Shown in pieces: positions 11,191 through 23,120 of a stretch of DNA of 64,000 nucleotides (positions are counted from its first letter, which is position 1; the number at the start of each line of letters is the position of its first letter). The notes below the pieces were generated by a model. The model was not told the origin of the DNA, searched no databases, and saw only the letters and a list, made by a program, of their open reading frames with translations. The position numbers and the translations under genes are program-made. This DNA comes from Acestrorhynchus altus (Eukaryota > Chordata > Actinopteri > Characiformes > Acestrorhynchidae): the NCBI GenBank assembly GCA_034509495.1, contig CM067511.1, positions 1,873,488 to 1,937,487 of the forward strand. The letters run 5' to 3'.

Positions 11191-12542
11191 CAGTTAGTTG
11201 CGTAATTGTTTAATTAGTATAAAAAACCTTGGCCTTTAAAGGTTAAAGAGAACTTCAGCAGTTCTGACGCTGTGGGCGAGCGGTCTTTATCGAAAAACAA
11301 TTATGTACATAGCAATTCCTTGTTTGTCTTTTCAAACTAGGTCTGTGTTTTACAATCAGAGTGGATGCGGTTACATGGCAAAATGCAATTTGTGTTTTTA
11401 ATCAAGCAGCGTGCACACAGAGGATGACAGTTTGGAAATTGTTTGGAGAGACATTTAAAAAGGTTTCATTGTTATTGGATCTGGAGTGCTGTCACACTGA
11501 AGGTTGTGTAGCTCTGTTGCTATTCAGCTGTGGCAAAATGATCAATCCACCCGTGTTTAATTAAAGGCCAAACTTGTATTAAACCTGTTTCCCTCGAAAA
11601 AACGACAGGAATAACGCGGAAAAGAACACGGCAGTGAATGTTGAGTCTAACTCTTTGTTTGCCAGGGAGCTGTTTCCTGTTTCTAGGGAGGAATAGTTTG
11701 ACACTGTTGGCATTTGTGTGGATGTGTGACCTTTTAAACATTCCTGGAATCTACAGCAATCTTGTTTTCCTTCACCAAAGCCCCCAGATGTGACATCGGA
11801 GGGGAGGAATCATCGGGAAAATAACACCGGGGCCATGTTTCGGCCCCGCCGCATTGTCTCGGAAACATGTTTGTCAACTGTTTCTTTTGGTGTGAGAAAA
11901 AAAAGAGAAAGACACCGCAGGCAAGATAAAACCTCGTGACGGCTGCGGGAAGCGGATTGCAAGATGTGACAGCTCGGTGTTTCTTCCTCGTCCCTTTCAT
12001 TTTCTCGTCCCGTAAACTCAGACCAGAGAGAATTAATTCCTGTCTGTTGTCTGAAAGTGAGAGAATAAAGCTAATTAAGGGAACTAATCAGGACAGAGGT
12101 GTGTGAAAAGTGCATTTGCACAGAACGACAGTTTCTAGTTTATTTATTTATTGGTTTGCTTGTCTTTATGGGGCAGAAACGTGTGAACTATTCTCATAAA
12201 CCAACCGACAAAATGGCATCGTTGAGATGTTGTGTGAGTGGCTTTACAAATAGCTGAAAAGAGCTGATGTTACTGCGTAGGGTCCCACCGGAATAAACAA
12301 AGTCCATATTGTCACTGTCAGAGACAAACCTTATATCTCCAAAAATGGAGCTATGACATAATTTTGTGAGATGGTCCCCAGGCTCCTCCCACTCAGCCTG
12401 TGAAACCAACTTCAAACAACTTTGCACCATCTACTTTACTGTCGCTCCCTTCTCTAGCTTTTGATCATCTCGCAGGAGGGGTTCTGCTTCACACGCCTAC
12501 CCAGAAGTCGAGAGAAGAGAGGAGCACTTTGTGGTTCGATAG
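11191..12542. other. No gene seen
   Basis: Mostly unique-looking. ACCTTGGCCTTTAAAGGTTAA at ~11225-11246 may be a lone TTAA-family 3' end, but similarity is weak. The frames at 11734-12000 (-) and 12194-12430 (-) have no domain. Confidence 0.4.
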
Positions 12543-12785
12543 TACAGACTGCAGTTCATCTGTCTCTCACCCTGATCTCCAATGGTCAGGACCCCACAGG
12601 ACCACCACAGACCAGCTATCATGTGGGTGGTGGGTCATTCTCAGCACTGCAGTCACACTGACATGGTGGTGAGGTGTTAGTGTTTGCTGCGCTGGTACGA
12701 GTGGTTCAGACTGCAGTGCTGCTGGAGTGTTTAGACATTTGGTCCACTCAGTGTCCACTCTAGTAGACACTCACCTGTTACTGTT
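12543..12785 (-). mobile_element. Palindromic dispersed repeat, copy B (partial)
   Basis: Reverse-orientation fragment: CAATGGTCAGGACCCCACAG, ATTCTCAGCACTGCAGTCAC, GGTACGAGTGGTTCAGACTG and TGCTGCTGGAGTGTTTAGAC. Read on the minus strand, the block order agrees with copy A. Confidence 0.65.
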
Positions 12786-13689
12786 GGGGAATGTCCACAC
12801 TTGTACACGTCATGAGTTGTTATCTTGGCTGATGTTCTCACGACTGTTCAAGTGAGGTATGGTAGTGGAGGACAAACGTTGTGCAGGCATCTAACACTCA
12901 TTGATCCACAGTATCACAGTAAACTGGGAATGTGTCATAGAAGGCATTACCACCCATAGTGGACAGTGCAGTGGCCGAACACAGGTGCTTAATGATCATG
13001 ACTGGCCTTTTCAGGCTGGAAACGACTGTGTGATCAGACAAGTGAGTGGCAGAAATAACATCTACATTCAGTGCTGGAGCCTCACACACATATTCCACAG
13101 CTCGCTGCACGACTGTTTAGCTTCCATGGGATTTGGAAAAGCTTTTGGGAAATGGATTTGACAACATCTCTCCTCTTACAACCAAAATTCTTTCCAGTAC
13201 AGTAGAATAATCCTCTGCATACAGTACAAAAAGTCATTTTCACTCTTGTCAGAATGAACTGCTGAAGCTGTTGCCTTCTAGGCTCTTGCCTACGTATGAA
13301 GACACGTATGTAAATGTGCAAATTATCAAGCAGCAACCGTCTTTAACGCAGCACAGAACGGATAAACAAGTAGTTGCCGTGTAACGAGCAGATTTGCATA
13401 TTCTGTTCCACACAGCCATCGGATTCAATCACACAAACCAGAGGTGCATTTGTCTACCGAGTGTGAATGCATGTCATTAAAATATTATGGAGCTCCATTC
13501 AAGCCACATGAGTTGACCAGGTGTAAATGGGGTCTATGTATTGTAAGCTGGGTTGGAGCAAAAATCTGGACAATTTGGAAGTTCTTAATGGCAAGCTTGA
13601 GAACCAGTGCCTTACGGAACCACACGTAGGTCTTCTGAGGCATGTATTCAGACAAAATAAAAAAAAGTATAAAAGTATCAAAAATAGAA
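12786..13689. other. No gene seen; unclassified
   Basis: Overlapping frames at 12898-13161 on both strands give sequences that are not clearly any protein. They may be an old transposon piece, but I recognise no catalytic motif. Confidence 0.35.
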
Positions 13690-14330
13690 AAGTATTTATT
13701 GGAAACACGTGACAGATATGATTTTATTATGATGACAGAATAATATAGATCATAAGAGACTCAAATACGTCTTTCATTTAGATGTTTGCATGAATTTGAC
13801 CATGTGTTGATTTGAAGATGCGTCTGTAGCTACAATTTTAATTTCTTTAACCCTGTGGTAAATTGGTCATTCAGAGTGTTTCTGAGCTGAAAATGCAATA
13901 ATTACATGCAAAGATATTTATAATATGTTCTTCAAAATACTTGACAGTTAAATAAAATAAACAATCTGAATGTCCTTCGTTATTTTCGTTACTTATGTAT
14001 CAAATTTGAACATTGTGTGAGCAAAGAACGAGAGCAGACACATCCTCCCTTCTCGTTTTCTTCTCTATAACCCAATATCTGGGTCAGTGATGTCATCAGC
14101 TTAGCCCCCCCACCCCCCCCCACCCCCTCTGATCAGGTTAAGCATGTACATGTGGACCGAGCAGTAAACATGCACTGGAAGCTCCTTTGGCATCTAAACT
14201 GGGATTGAACTCCAGTGGAAATAAGTGAATTTTAGATGATTCCTGATCTGAATTAGTTCATCACACAACGATGAGACCAAGGTTAGCAGCATGAAACTGC
14301 CTGGATCTGATCACAGGTTCTAAGAGTTAA
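13690..14330 (-). mobile_element. TTAA-family repeat, copy 4 (intact 5' end)
   Basis: Minus-orientation copy. The plus strand ends in GGTTCTAAGAGTTAA at 14316-14330, which read from the element is TTAACTCTTAGAACC, the 5' terminus. The middle keeps ACCCAATATCTGGGTCAGTG and AGCAGTAAACATGCACTGG. The GC-box unit is degraded to C-runs at ~14106-14130. The 3' portion is eroded, so that end is approximate. Confidence 0.7.
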
Positions 14331-15644
14331 TGAAACAAAACGGACATATCCCACCATCTCAGTCCTTCCCTGGAGTTAAAGTCAAAGTACTTTAAACAGC
14401 AGAATGTAGAAGAGCCAGGACTGCATACCAGAGAGTACTTCAGCCCCTGAAGTCGGAACACTTAAAGCCCTCTTGGCATGTTGCACCATTGTATCTGGCA
14501 CTCCATGACAAATTGGCGTCCTTTTGTCCGCCTGACCGTGAGGACACGGCACATGACCTTCAGGCAGCTGTCTGAGACACACGACACTAATAGTGTTTGG
14601 GCTGTTGATGGAAGGAGGTGGCTCTTCCATTTAGAGCCCATCGGATCCTTCTCTGACCACTCTCGTTAACCGGCGAGCCTCAGACAACTTGCACGACATC
14701 TAATTAGACCTGGGCTTGGGTCTGGGCTGACGCCGAGCCGGCTGGCCCGCTCCGAATGCTGAACAGAGACTTTGCAGCTGGATTCCCACTGGCTTTAGCA
14801 CTCTGGCGTGCCAGATCAATATTGTCTCTGTTAATGAGACTCTTTGATGAATGGGGAAGTCAACACAGTTGGCTTTTCTCTCGCCCCCTTGTGCTCTACC
14901 CTCTCGATCAACACCGGAGTTTGAATGGAATTTAAAAGATAGCAATTATCTTTTAACGTCTACGTAAAAGCGTGTTAATGGTGGACATAAAAGGTCTTTC
15001 ACCGTCAGTAAAAAGGGCTGCAGGGAGAAGTGGAGAGTCAGGTGTGATAGCCAGAAAGTCAGACTCTGAATACATAAATGTCAGAGCCAGATGCACAACC
15101 CTCTCCTAGTGGAGCTGAAGTAGCATGAAGGTAATGGCCTACAGGTCTTTTAACATGAAATGTGAAAAACCGATGAAACACAATCCCTCGGTTGTCCTGT
15201 CCAAAGGTTTGGGGAAACAAGGTTTCTAATACAAATGGGCTTGATTTCAATGGCAGTTTGCCATCATTTACATTTTTCATTTTCTCTTATTGAGATTGCA
15301 GCACTCATCAGACCTTTGAGTGAACCACCTTTGGGCCAAAACAGTTTCAATCTGTCCTTTTAACGAGAGCTAGGAACACAAAGCTCAAATCAATATGCCG
15401 GCAGATCCTGACACATCGGTGACACTTTATCTGACAGATAAATGTGTTTCAAAGAATGAGCAAATAGATGTTTAGTCTTACAAAACATTTTAGGTCAAAT
15501 GTCAAAGTTTATTGGATAAAACAGCATTTTCCAATATGCTACACTTATTATCACGGCAGACGTCAAAGCCTGGGTTTTTATGACACAATACGTCCAGAAG
15601 CATAACCGTTATCTTTGTCTCAAGCTCCTAAGAGACAAAGATAG
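14331..15644. other. No gene seen
   Basis: Largely unique, repeat-poor sequence. The frames at 14382-14630, 14700-14945 and 15059-15280 lack domains. An AGAGACAAAGATAGAGTTA word near 15630 begins the Tc1-like fragment that follows. Confidence 0.45.
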
Positions 15645-15965
15645 AGTTATTTGGCCAGAAGGACTAGAGGTAAGTGTGAAGGTGTAAAGGTGAGGTCTAA
15701 CTCAGCTGTAGCAGCTGTTAAGCTTGGTGGTGGGTGCATCATGCTCTTGGACTCTTTTGGTGCCAGTGGAACTGGAACATTACACCGAGTGGAGGAAGGA
15801 AGGACGAGGACGACCTCAAAATCCCTCAGCATAACCTCGAACCACCAGCAGGGTTGGGACACAATTGAGTGTTCCCACAGACAATGACCTCCAAATACCA
15901 CCACTAAGGTCACTGTGGAATGAAGTAATAGCACTGGACCTAACCTTGTCCAGAGCAGTACACGA
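15645..15965 (+). pseudogene. Tc1-like transposase fragment (catalytic-core remnant)
   Basis: The frame at 15651-15887 reads KLGGGCIMLLDSFGASGTGT and LHRVEE, a decayed version of the Tc1 core GGGSIMFWGCF-A-GTG-L. SITSNHQQG follows, then frameshifts. The downstream AATAGCACTGGACCTAACCT word recurs at 16.88 kb. The first catalytic D and final E regions are not visible. Confidence 0.6.
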
Positions 15966-16274
15966 GATTGATTGGTTTTACCTGGTGTGGTACATGGATT
16001 ACTGATGAGAATCTCGAAAAAGAGAACCGATCAATTCCCTCAAACATAACTAATAAACACTGGTATAAGGCACAGCGTTTACAAGAGACACTCTTTTTTG
16101 ACAGCCAGGTCAAAGGGAGGAGTTACTCTGCTTTCCTGTCTCTGTAGACCAGGAAACTTATGGTTTAGTCCTGCAGGGCCATGTCCAGCTGCAAACAACC
16201 TTTAAATTGGTAAACAACCGTCACGTTGTCTTCTTTAAACCTGTAAAGGGCTCTTTACACACACACACAGTGAA

Positions 16275-16580
16275 TGGACTAAAGTAATGGGACACTTTCT
16301 CCAAAATCAAGGGTATTAAGAAAGAGGTGATCCTGCTTTCGTTGAAGAAGCTGTCTCAATTGCCCAGGGAAGGCTTTTAACCTGAGTTTAGAGCATTGCT
16401 GTGAGGTTTTGATTGCATTCAGCAACATCAGTGTTAGTGAGGTCAGGATGCTGGATGATCCACTTCCCCTTGTCCTCAACTTCCCAACACCAGACAACAC
16501 AGTTCCACTTCCCCACTGCTCAATTCTGGGGGGTTTCATTCCCCTATAGGCAATGCCTGGCATTAGGTGTGGTGCCATTA
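16275..16580 (+). mobile_element. Short TIR DNA-transposon-like repeat (GGACACC type), partial
   Basis: Starts AAGTAATGGGACACTTTCTC with a TCAAGGGTATTAAGAAAGAG body, then GATTGCATTCAGCAACATCA and GGCATTAGGTGTGGTGCC. The same blocks occur in the opposite orientation at 38.1-38.5 kb (ATGCAATCAAATGCTC). Ends of this family resemble CAAA-GT-T-GGACACC. The frame at 16279-16578 (-) is a shadow. Confidence 0.6.
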
Positions 16581-16915
16581 GGGTAGAATAGAGGAACTAT
16601 TTGTGGTTCCATAAATGATCATACTGGTAAAACAGGGTTTGCTGGTATCAGGAACCTTTATGTTGTTGTTTTTTACAAATGCATCTCTTACAAACATGGT
16701 TCTTTTTGGAACCAAATGTTGCTCTTCTGTGAAAATGCACAGGTAACCCATTGCAGTAGTTTGGACTTTGATTTCTCTGGACCAGGTGTGTTTGACCTTG
16801 AGCATCATCCAACTGTCCTAGAAAGATGGTTCTTCTGTAGCATGGCTCCCAGAACGATGACCATCAAGAACCAGTAATGGCACTGGACCTAAGCTTGTCT
16901 AAGCACTACTGGAGC
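16581..16915. repeat. Mixed degraded repeats (GGTTC-type, Tc1 scrap)
   Basis: ACTATTTGTGGTTCCATAAA and GGTTCTTTTTGGAACCAAAT are GGTTC/GAACC-type repeat words. AATGGCACTGGACCTAAGCT at 16876 matches the Tc1-like tail near 15.93 kb. Too decayed to delimit. Confidence 0.4.
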
Positions 16916-16919
16916 TGGG

Positions 16920-17819
16920 TTTGCAGCTGCAGCCACAAACAGGTCGAGATGAAGAGGAGAAATAAATGGTTGCACCAACAAATTCGGTGTGCAACCCTGC
17001 CGCCCACGGTGCTGTTCGCTTACAGGGGTCGAAGCGCAGCTTATCCTTACATGTTCATGGAGCATCATGTGCTTTCTTTCAGCTTCGCGAGCTGTTTGTA
17101 GAGCCGTCGGCGGCGCCACAGCTCCGGGGCCCCTGAAGCGGGATAAATCAGAGTGAAGCGAATAGCTAACAACATGTTTTGCGGGGAGCCCTGCTGCTGC
17201 GATGATCAGAGAATGGGCCGCGGGGCCGGGGGGCTGCTCTGCTGGCTGAGGCCTGCTGCTGCCGCCACTGTCGCTGCTTCAGGCTTATCATTATAAATGA
17301 GAGAAGGACTGTGGTGTAGAAAAGCAGCCGCAACACAAACACCGCCAGACTCCCCTCTGTTTTCCCTCTGTTTAAACTCCTTAATGAGGTTTCTGCCTAA
17401 TGACTCCCCAGCACCCCAGACGAGGCGGCCAAATCCTTCCTCGCCTGTTTTGACACGGATGGTTGTGATTCCTCCCCACCAATTGTCGTCTCTCTTTCTC
17501 TCTAGCCATCTTTGTTTATCTTTGTTTTTTTTTTCTGGATGTGTCGGTTGGGGTTGGGGGGTGGGGTAGGGTGGGGGGGGAAGGTTGGGGTGGCGTGAAT
17601 TCCAAGGCTGTGAAAAACAGATCAATACAGTAGAGTCCACAGCCAGACCTAAGCCTATACATTTTAATGCCGCAGCATCGGGCATAGAATGCGTGGAGAA
17701 GATGAGATGCGAAAGTAAAGCAGGCTTTCAAAGAGATCTACAGCATATGTTTTCTTTCACCGTGCACAATCATTTGTGGAAAAAGGAGAGAAAGGTAGAA
17801 CGAGAAGAATTCTCACGGC
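16920..17819. other. No gene seen; GC-richer repeat-poor block
   Basis: Contains a T/G-rich low-complexity tract at ~17525-17590. The 159-codon minus frame at 17206-17685 is Pro-rich only because it crosses that tract. No splice-supported ORF. Composition would fit non-coding conserved sequence, which is unproven. Confidence 0.4.
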
Positions 17820-18005
17820 CATTTCTATTTCTGTCATTATTTGTAAAGGCAAATACCTCTTGGCTGATGACGGCGCCCATACAGATGCAAATTTGTGCCG
17901 CTGCTTGTGCGCTTCACAAAGGAGCAGTGCACTTGCCTTCGGAGGCGTCGTGTAACATCTCTCAGGTGTTTTATCTGGGAGCTGTCACACACAAGTACAT
18001 CTGCA
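17820..18005. promoter_or_regulatory. Candidate conserved non-coding element
   Basis: Repeat-free, high-complexity block with ATTATTTGTAAAGGCAAATA and ATGCAAATTTG (octamer-like). It lies between low-complexity DNA and a minisatellite. Called on composition alone. Confidence 0.2.
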
Positions 18006-18080
18006 ATTTTTTTCCTCCTTGAGTGCATTCAATTCGTGCCACTCATGTAACGTCATAGCATGCTGAAGTAGTCGCCTACT

Positions 18081-18312
18081 TTGCACTTCCACTCACTGGC
18101 CACTTTAATAGAAACACATCCCTTGCACTTCCACTCACTGGCCACTTTATTAGAAACACCCCCCTTGCACTTCCACTCACTGGCCACTTTATTAGAAACA
18201 CCCACCTTGCGCTTCCACTCACTGGCCACTTTATTAGAAACACCACCCTTGCACTTCCACTCACTGGCCACTTTATTAGAAACACCCCCTTCTACTTCCA
18301 CTACTTCCCACC
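18081..18312. repeat. 42-bp minisatellite (TGGCCACTTTATTAGAAACA)
   Basis: Five units begin at 18081, 18123, 18165, 18207 and 18249, exactly 42 bp apart, with a decayed sixth. The core CACTGGCCACTTTATTAGAA is a known fish transposon-associated sequence. Because 42 is a multiple of 3, open frames run through it on both strands; these are artefacts. Confidence 0.95.
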
Positions 18313-20239
18313 CTAAACACACTGCACCGTAATCCTGCCAGTTGATGCCACCAACGGTTAAACTGGTGTCCAGCAGGGATCTCCAGAAAGACTTCTGCCC
18401 ATTCCTGCTCTCGCCTTAAGACAATTTATGATTCCCGTGTTTGATCTTTCTTCTTCTGACACATTTGTCTCACTTTTCACCACCTTTCCCTCCTCTTTTC
18501 CTGCCCTTTCCCGTGCCCTACGTTTGTCATTACAGGGTTGGAGTGGAATATTGCACCTGTGCGAGGTGCCACAGCTCAGCTGGGTGGAACCTGCCGTAAA
18601 TTGTCGGGGAGATCGCCAGGGCTCTTTCTGATACACTCCATCCACTAACCACATGCAGTGCTTCTTATCCGCTTCCTCCAATCCAATTTCCAATGCAACC
18701 AGGCGTGTTGGAGATAGCAACAGTATCGAAATGCATCAAGCTGATCTCGATCCTGCTTGTTTCAAGGTAATCAAGATGAGACCACATCAACAAAACCTCA
18801 ATTAGGCCCTATGGATCCCGATGGCGGCTGACGGGTAGAGACGGGCGCGAAAGCAGACGACTGCTGAGAATGCAGACTCACACTCAAGGGCAAGAAAGTG
18901 AAAAAGGGGGAAAAAGAAGGAGTTACCGGCGGAAGGTAGAAAGAGTCAGAGGTAAACTGGCCACTTTATTAGAAACTCCCACCTCGTGCTTCTACTGACA
19001 CTTGTGCGGAGACAGGTGTGATAATGGAGGATGGCCGAGACCGCAGGCTTCCACCCGTGGGAGGAAGTGAGAAAGAGCAACAACGAAAGATGTGGGATTA
19101 ACGGAAAGAGGTATTGGAGGACGAAAGGGAGAGATAATGGCAGAAGGTTTACAGGTTTGGATGAAATTCCCTGGAGTCCACTTTGTGATATCTGTTTCGC
19201 GTCTGAGCACTTAACTAACAAACCTGACATTTCATTTAGTTCCTGCTAAAATTGGCTTAATTGTTCAGGTTTTTTTAAACAGCTGTCAAAGCCGGTGGCG
19301 AATCAAAAAGCTCTTACATTTTTGAGGTTTTTAAAGCAACTATGTTGTCACGGATCTTTGCGTCCGTCAAACTGTCGTGCTGCCTTTATTGTGTAGTGAG
19401 TGTTTTAACTGCCAAATCAATGGCGGTTTTAATGGAAGCATACCTCCAGTGCCAGATCAAGCACTTACGTCTTCGTTCCACTTGTATCAGGCCACTTCAC
19501 ACGGTTCCGGACTCACAAGGACAGCGATGGAGTGGCTAAACGTCCGAAAATGACATTAGTGACGGTATTGTTGTTTAGCACTTCAAATGCTCAGAAGTGA
19601 TAAGTCGAGCTTTTGAAGGTGAAAAACGGAGCTGAGGGTTTTCATCTTCAGCCTCCTTGCGGTGCGCGACTCCCGGTCCTATGTGGGAAGGTGAGGCTCC
19701 GTCAGGGCGCTGGCAACACCGCCAGTATGTTAATTAGGGTAGAGGAAAAGGCTTGGATGCTGGGAGTCGGGGGGATATGCCATTTTAATCCGTCCAATTC
19801 CTCTGAACATGAAGGACGCTCTGAACACAGCAGTCTGTCTGTTTTCAGAACCTTAAAAAAGTTGAAAAAGTGGCACCGGGGGCATGCAGAGCTAAAGGAA
19901 TTCGGCGAGGTGTCTGTCAAACGGTAGTGGAGCTGCTGTAAGAGAGATCTACTGTAATTACGCTGCAGTTCAGAATTCTGGACTTTTAAATGACAAACTG
20001 AGTTGGTTAAAGTTTGGAAGGAAAATGACCAGCTCTTTAAAGTCGCCGAGGGTCCTCAGACATTTGTGACACTTTGAAGTTTCAAAAACTTTTCAAAACA
20101 AGACGGTTAATGCAGTCTATGAACAGTATACGCCAACGAGCCGCCGCATTAGCACCACTGACAGCGTCATGGCCATGCGTAATAATCTGTGAAGTTCTAC
20201 CCGACTGGGTCAGAACATTTCCAAAACATCAGGCAGCCA
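18313..20239. other. No gene seen; one stray minisatellite unit
   Basis: A single related unit (CTGGCCACTTTATTAGAAAC) lies at 18957-18976. Otherwise unique. The 120-codon frame at 18358-18720 (-) and the frames at 19613-19927 lack domains and splice context. Confidence 0.45.
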
Positions 20240-20436
20240 ATGCAAGTTCTGATTCACCGGAGGTCTGATTTTGTCCAACTTAGGTCCTGCAAATATGTCC
20301 AATTTAAGTTCTGATCCACTAAAGGACCGATTTTGTCCAATGCAGATCCTTATCCACCATAGGTCTGATATTGTCCAATTTAGGTCCTAACCCACTTTAG
20401 ATCTTTTCTTGTCCAGTGTAGCTCCTGATCCATTGT
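20240..20436. repeat. 38-bp degenerate tandem repeat
   Basis: TTGTCCAATTTAGGTCCTGA-type units: the GTCC word falls at 20297, 20335, 20373 and 20411, 38 bp apart, with a shorter first spacing (20273). About five imperfect units. Confidence 0.85.
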
Positions 20437-21764
20437 GTGAGTTTTTCTCATACACTGAATTCATTTAAAGTTCCATGACCACGTCCCTTTTACAGAACGC
20501 CACTCACAGTCTCACATGGACATCTGTTCAATCATGAACTCAATTACTGATCTGTTCTATCGTTTGTGTGATATCTGGTGTTGTCACCGTAAATCACGTG
20601 TAAAATGCAATTAATCTTGTGAATCATTATCATTCCCATGAATTCACAGTGGCTGAAAGAATGTCCCCCCAGAATGTTCCCCAACAGTTTGAACCATGTG
20701 GATCACAAATCTCTAATAAAACTCCCATCAAACGTCTACCTTTTTCCAGTCTGAATTATGCACACGTTTACAGTAATCTTGGGAGTAATAAGCCATCTGA
20801 GATACAACCACAAAAGCTGTTCCCTTCTACTTGCTAAACAAAGTAGTCGACCATGGGGAGGGCCGGTAATGATCTACAACCCTCCCCTAATACCATCTGG
20901 AAGCAATAGAGCAGAAACATATGTCCTCCAATTTATATTCATATTGAAAATAACAGGTTGAAAAATATTCACACTTGCAGACACTTCATCACAGCACATT
21001 GTGCTCTGGATGAACTCTGACGGAAGCTGGAGGATTTATTTTAACCATGCGGAGCCTCCAAAACATATAGACAGAAGACACTGAGGCAGGACTGAGCAAA
21101 TGCTATCGGAAATATTTCTCGTTAGCCTTTTTTGATCCCTCCTTCCAGCTCACACATGCATGAATATATACAGCACATCTGGTAGATATCTTCCAGAACC
21201 TCTCTTAAAGGTTTAAGCTCATAAACACAAAGGTACAGTTGCTTATATACAATATTAAGCTACGATCAGGCTATAAATACCTGCGGGGTGTGCGCCGGAG
21301 TTCATAGATCGGTAAGCGGTGGTACAGTGCAGTGAATGTCTCGTGTAGAAACTGGGTGACAAAGCAGATGTTAATGATAAGAGTGATTGCATTTGGGGAT
21401 AGTAGTATGGAAGTGTTGCTCAGCCGCGGCAGAAATCCCAGTCTACAGGAAATCCTCCGCGGAACCTTCCAGTCCACAGGGCTGGTTTCCTAACCACCAG
21501 GTCATGGTTGAGAGAGGAATCACCAGTGAGTTTCATGGCCGTTTTAACAACATCCAGAAAGACGTTCACTACATCGTACTCCCTCATCAATCTATGAATC
21601 CTGTTGCACACCCTGCAGGTATTCATAGTTTGATCATCCTCGTGCAGCACCATCTGCAGGACAACAAATTTACTACCACCTTAAACATAACACCTTAAAC
21701 GAACTCATTTTTAGGTTGGTGAGTAATGACTTATGGACACCGGATCATCTTCATATCTAAAGAA
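20437..21764. other. No gene seen
   Basis: Repeat-poor. The frames at 20619-20837 and 21387-21698 (+) are short and domainless. GGCTGGTTTCCTAACCACCA at ~21480 faintly resembles an antisense SINE head. Confidence 0.4.
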
Positions 21765-21915
21765 ATAGAGAATATCTGCTCTGTGGTGGTCCTGTGGGGT
21801 CCTGATCACTGAAGATCAGGGTGAAGAAGAGATGGACTGCAGCAAAGGGTGCAGCTTAATATACCTGAATGCATTCATCAGAAGGGGTGTCCACAAACAT
21901 TTGGATTAAGCTTAG
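21765..21915 (+). repeat. Fragments of two dispersed DNA-transposon-like repeats
   Basis: GCTCTGTGGTGGTCCTGTGG and GATCAGGGTGAAGAAGAGAT match the distal part of the palindromic family (10.8, 12.5 kb). Immediately after, GGGGTGTCCACAAACATTTG is the terminus of the GGACACC family seen at 38.1 kb. Confidence 0.6.
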
Positions 21916-22924
21916 AACCAGATGAAGCCTAGAACTAGACTTAGGTATTTAAAAATGGTCACTGTTGGCAGTGTTGTAGAACCAGATCTTTTTCTCTTTC
22001 TGGACGGTCTGCAGTCACTTTTTGGCTGTTCATTGGGTGGAGGAACCCAAAGAAATCATAAATCAAACTAGAGGAGATGGAAAAAAAAAGAAAGAATGCA
22101 ATCTCCTTAGAGTCCAGTTTGGAGACACAATTGAAAACATGACCATAGAAAAGAAAACAGCCATTGACTGTATATTTATTTATTTCACAGGAACGCACCA
22201 TTCCTTTCCATTCCTTTCGACCTCGGGTGGCCACGAAATGAAAGAAAATAAAAAGCTCAACAGAGGCGCAAGGCATTTGTTTGTGCCAGGCTTTATCCAA
22301 GCATCTGAATCCGCTCTTCTAGTCATCTCAAGTGGCTGAAAAATAATTTCAGAGAAGAATAGGTTGACCATGAAGGTGAAGGAAGGCTGCCTCCCATCTC
22401 CACGGTAACAGCAGGACGAGTGTTCAAAAAGAAGAGCTTCCACATCAACAAAATGAGATTCGAATGGCGAAGGAAGTAGGCCATGGATCAAGTGATTAAC
22501 AGAGGGTTCCAGATTAATTGACAATTCAAAAGTCGCTTGTTCTCGCTGGTTGTGGTCAAGAGTGGGATGAATGGTCTCTCTCATACTGTGAGTAATTCTC
22601 AGAGACGGTGGGGATAGGCAGCGTGCTATGCCCACATAGAAGAACGAAGGGTAAGATGAGCCAGCGAGTAATTTGCCTCAAGGTTGGTGAAAATCAAATC
22701 TACAAAGTTACATAGAGAATTGCTTTGTCCCCCAAATTCAGAAAATAGTGGGAATGAAAGTGGTCAAACATGTCTCAGATTATGGTATGGTCATTCAGCT
22801 CATTATACTGGTCAATTATGACTGAATTGTTGGTTAGGCTTTAAAAAGCAGACCCCAAACGTCTTATTGGGTCTAAATGCATTTGAAGGTTCAGAATCCT
22901 TTTCTCAGGATTGGTTATGACTCT
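21916..22924. other. No gene seen
   Basis: The 151-codon minus frame at 22180-22635 is one of the longer ones, yet has no recognisable domain and overlaps another frame on the opposite strand. I regard it as chance. Confidence 0.4.
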
Positions 22925-23120
22925 ATGTGACCATGTGGGCAGAGCAGTAAACATGCACCGGAAGCTCCTTTGGCATTTAAACTGGGATTTAATCCAGTTG
23001 GAAACAAATCAAACTGGATTTCTCACTGATTGCTCAAACAGTGATGAGTTTAAATTGACCTGTTTGTTATGAAATGTCGATCATGTCTATAGGTTACTTC
23101 AATCCTGAGGATTGAGCAGG
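22925..23120 (-). mobile_element. TTAA-family repeat, copy 5 (5' part)
   Basis: GACCATGTGGGCAGAGCAGT, AAACATGCACCGGAAGCTCC and TTTAAACTGGGATTTAATCC, ending near AGGTTACTTCAATCCTGAGG, the family's CAGGATCAGAGTAACCTAC block in reverse. No GC-box unit. Confidence 0.65.

Noticed and set aside
11225..11246. Possible lone 3' end of the TTAA family.
   Set aside because: Matches only CTTTAAAGGTTAA and lacks the preceding CCACAAAACTGG block, so chance is likely.
12898..13161. Possible transposase frames on both strands.
   Set aside because: No DD-E motif, HTH or GGGS-MVW signature could be found in either.
17206..17685. 159-codon Pro-rich minus-strand frame.
   Set aside because: The Pro-rich part is produced by a G/T-rich low-complexity tract on the plus strand; the rest has no family resemblance.
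18081..18312. Possible CRISPR-like array (regular repeats).
   Set aside because: There are no unique spacers; units are contiguous 42-bp repeats, and the DNA is eukaryotic.
22180..22635. 151-codon minus-strand frame.
   Set aside because: No recognisable domain, overlapped by a plus-strand frame, and no splice context seen.
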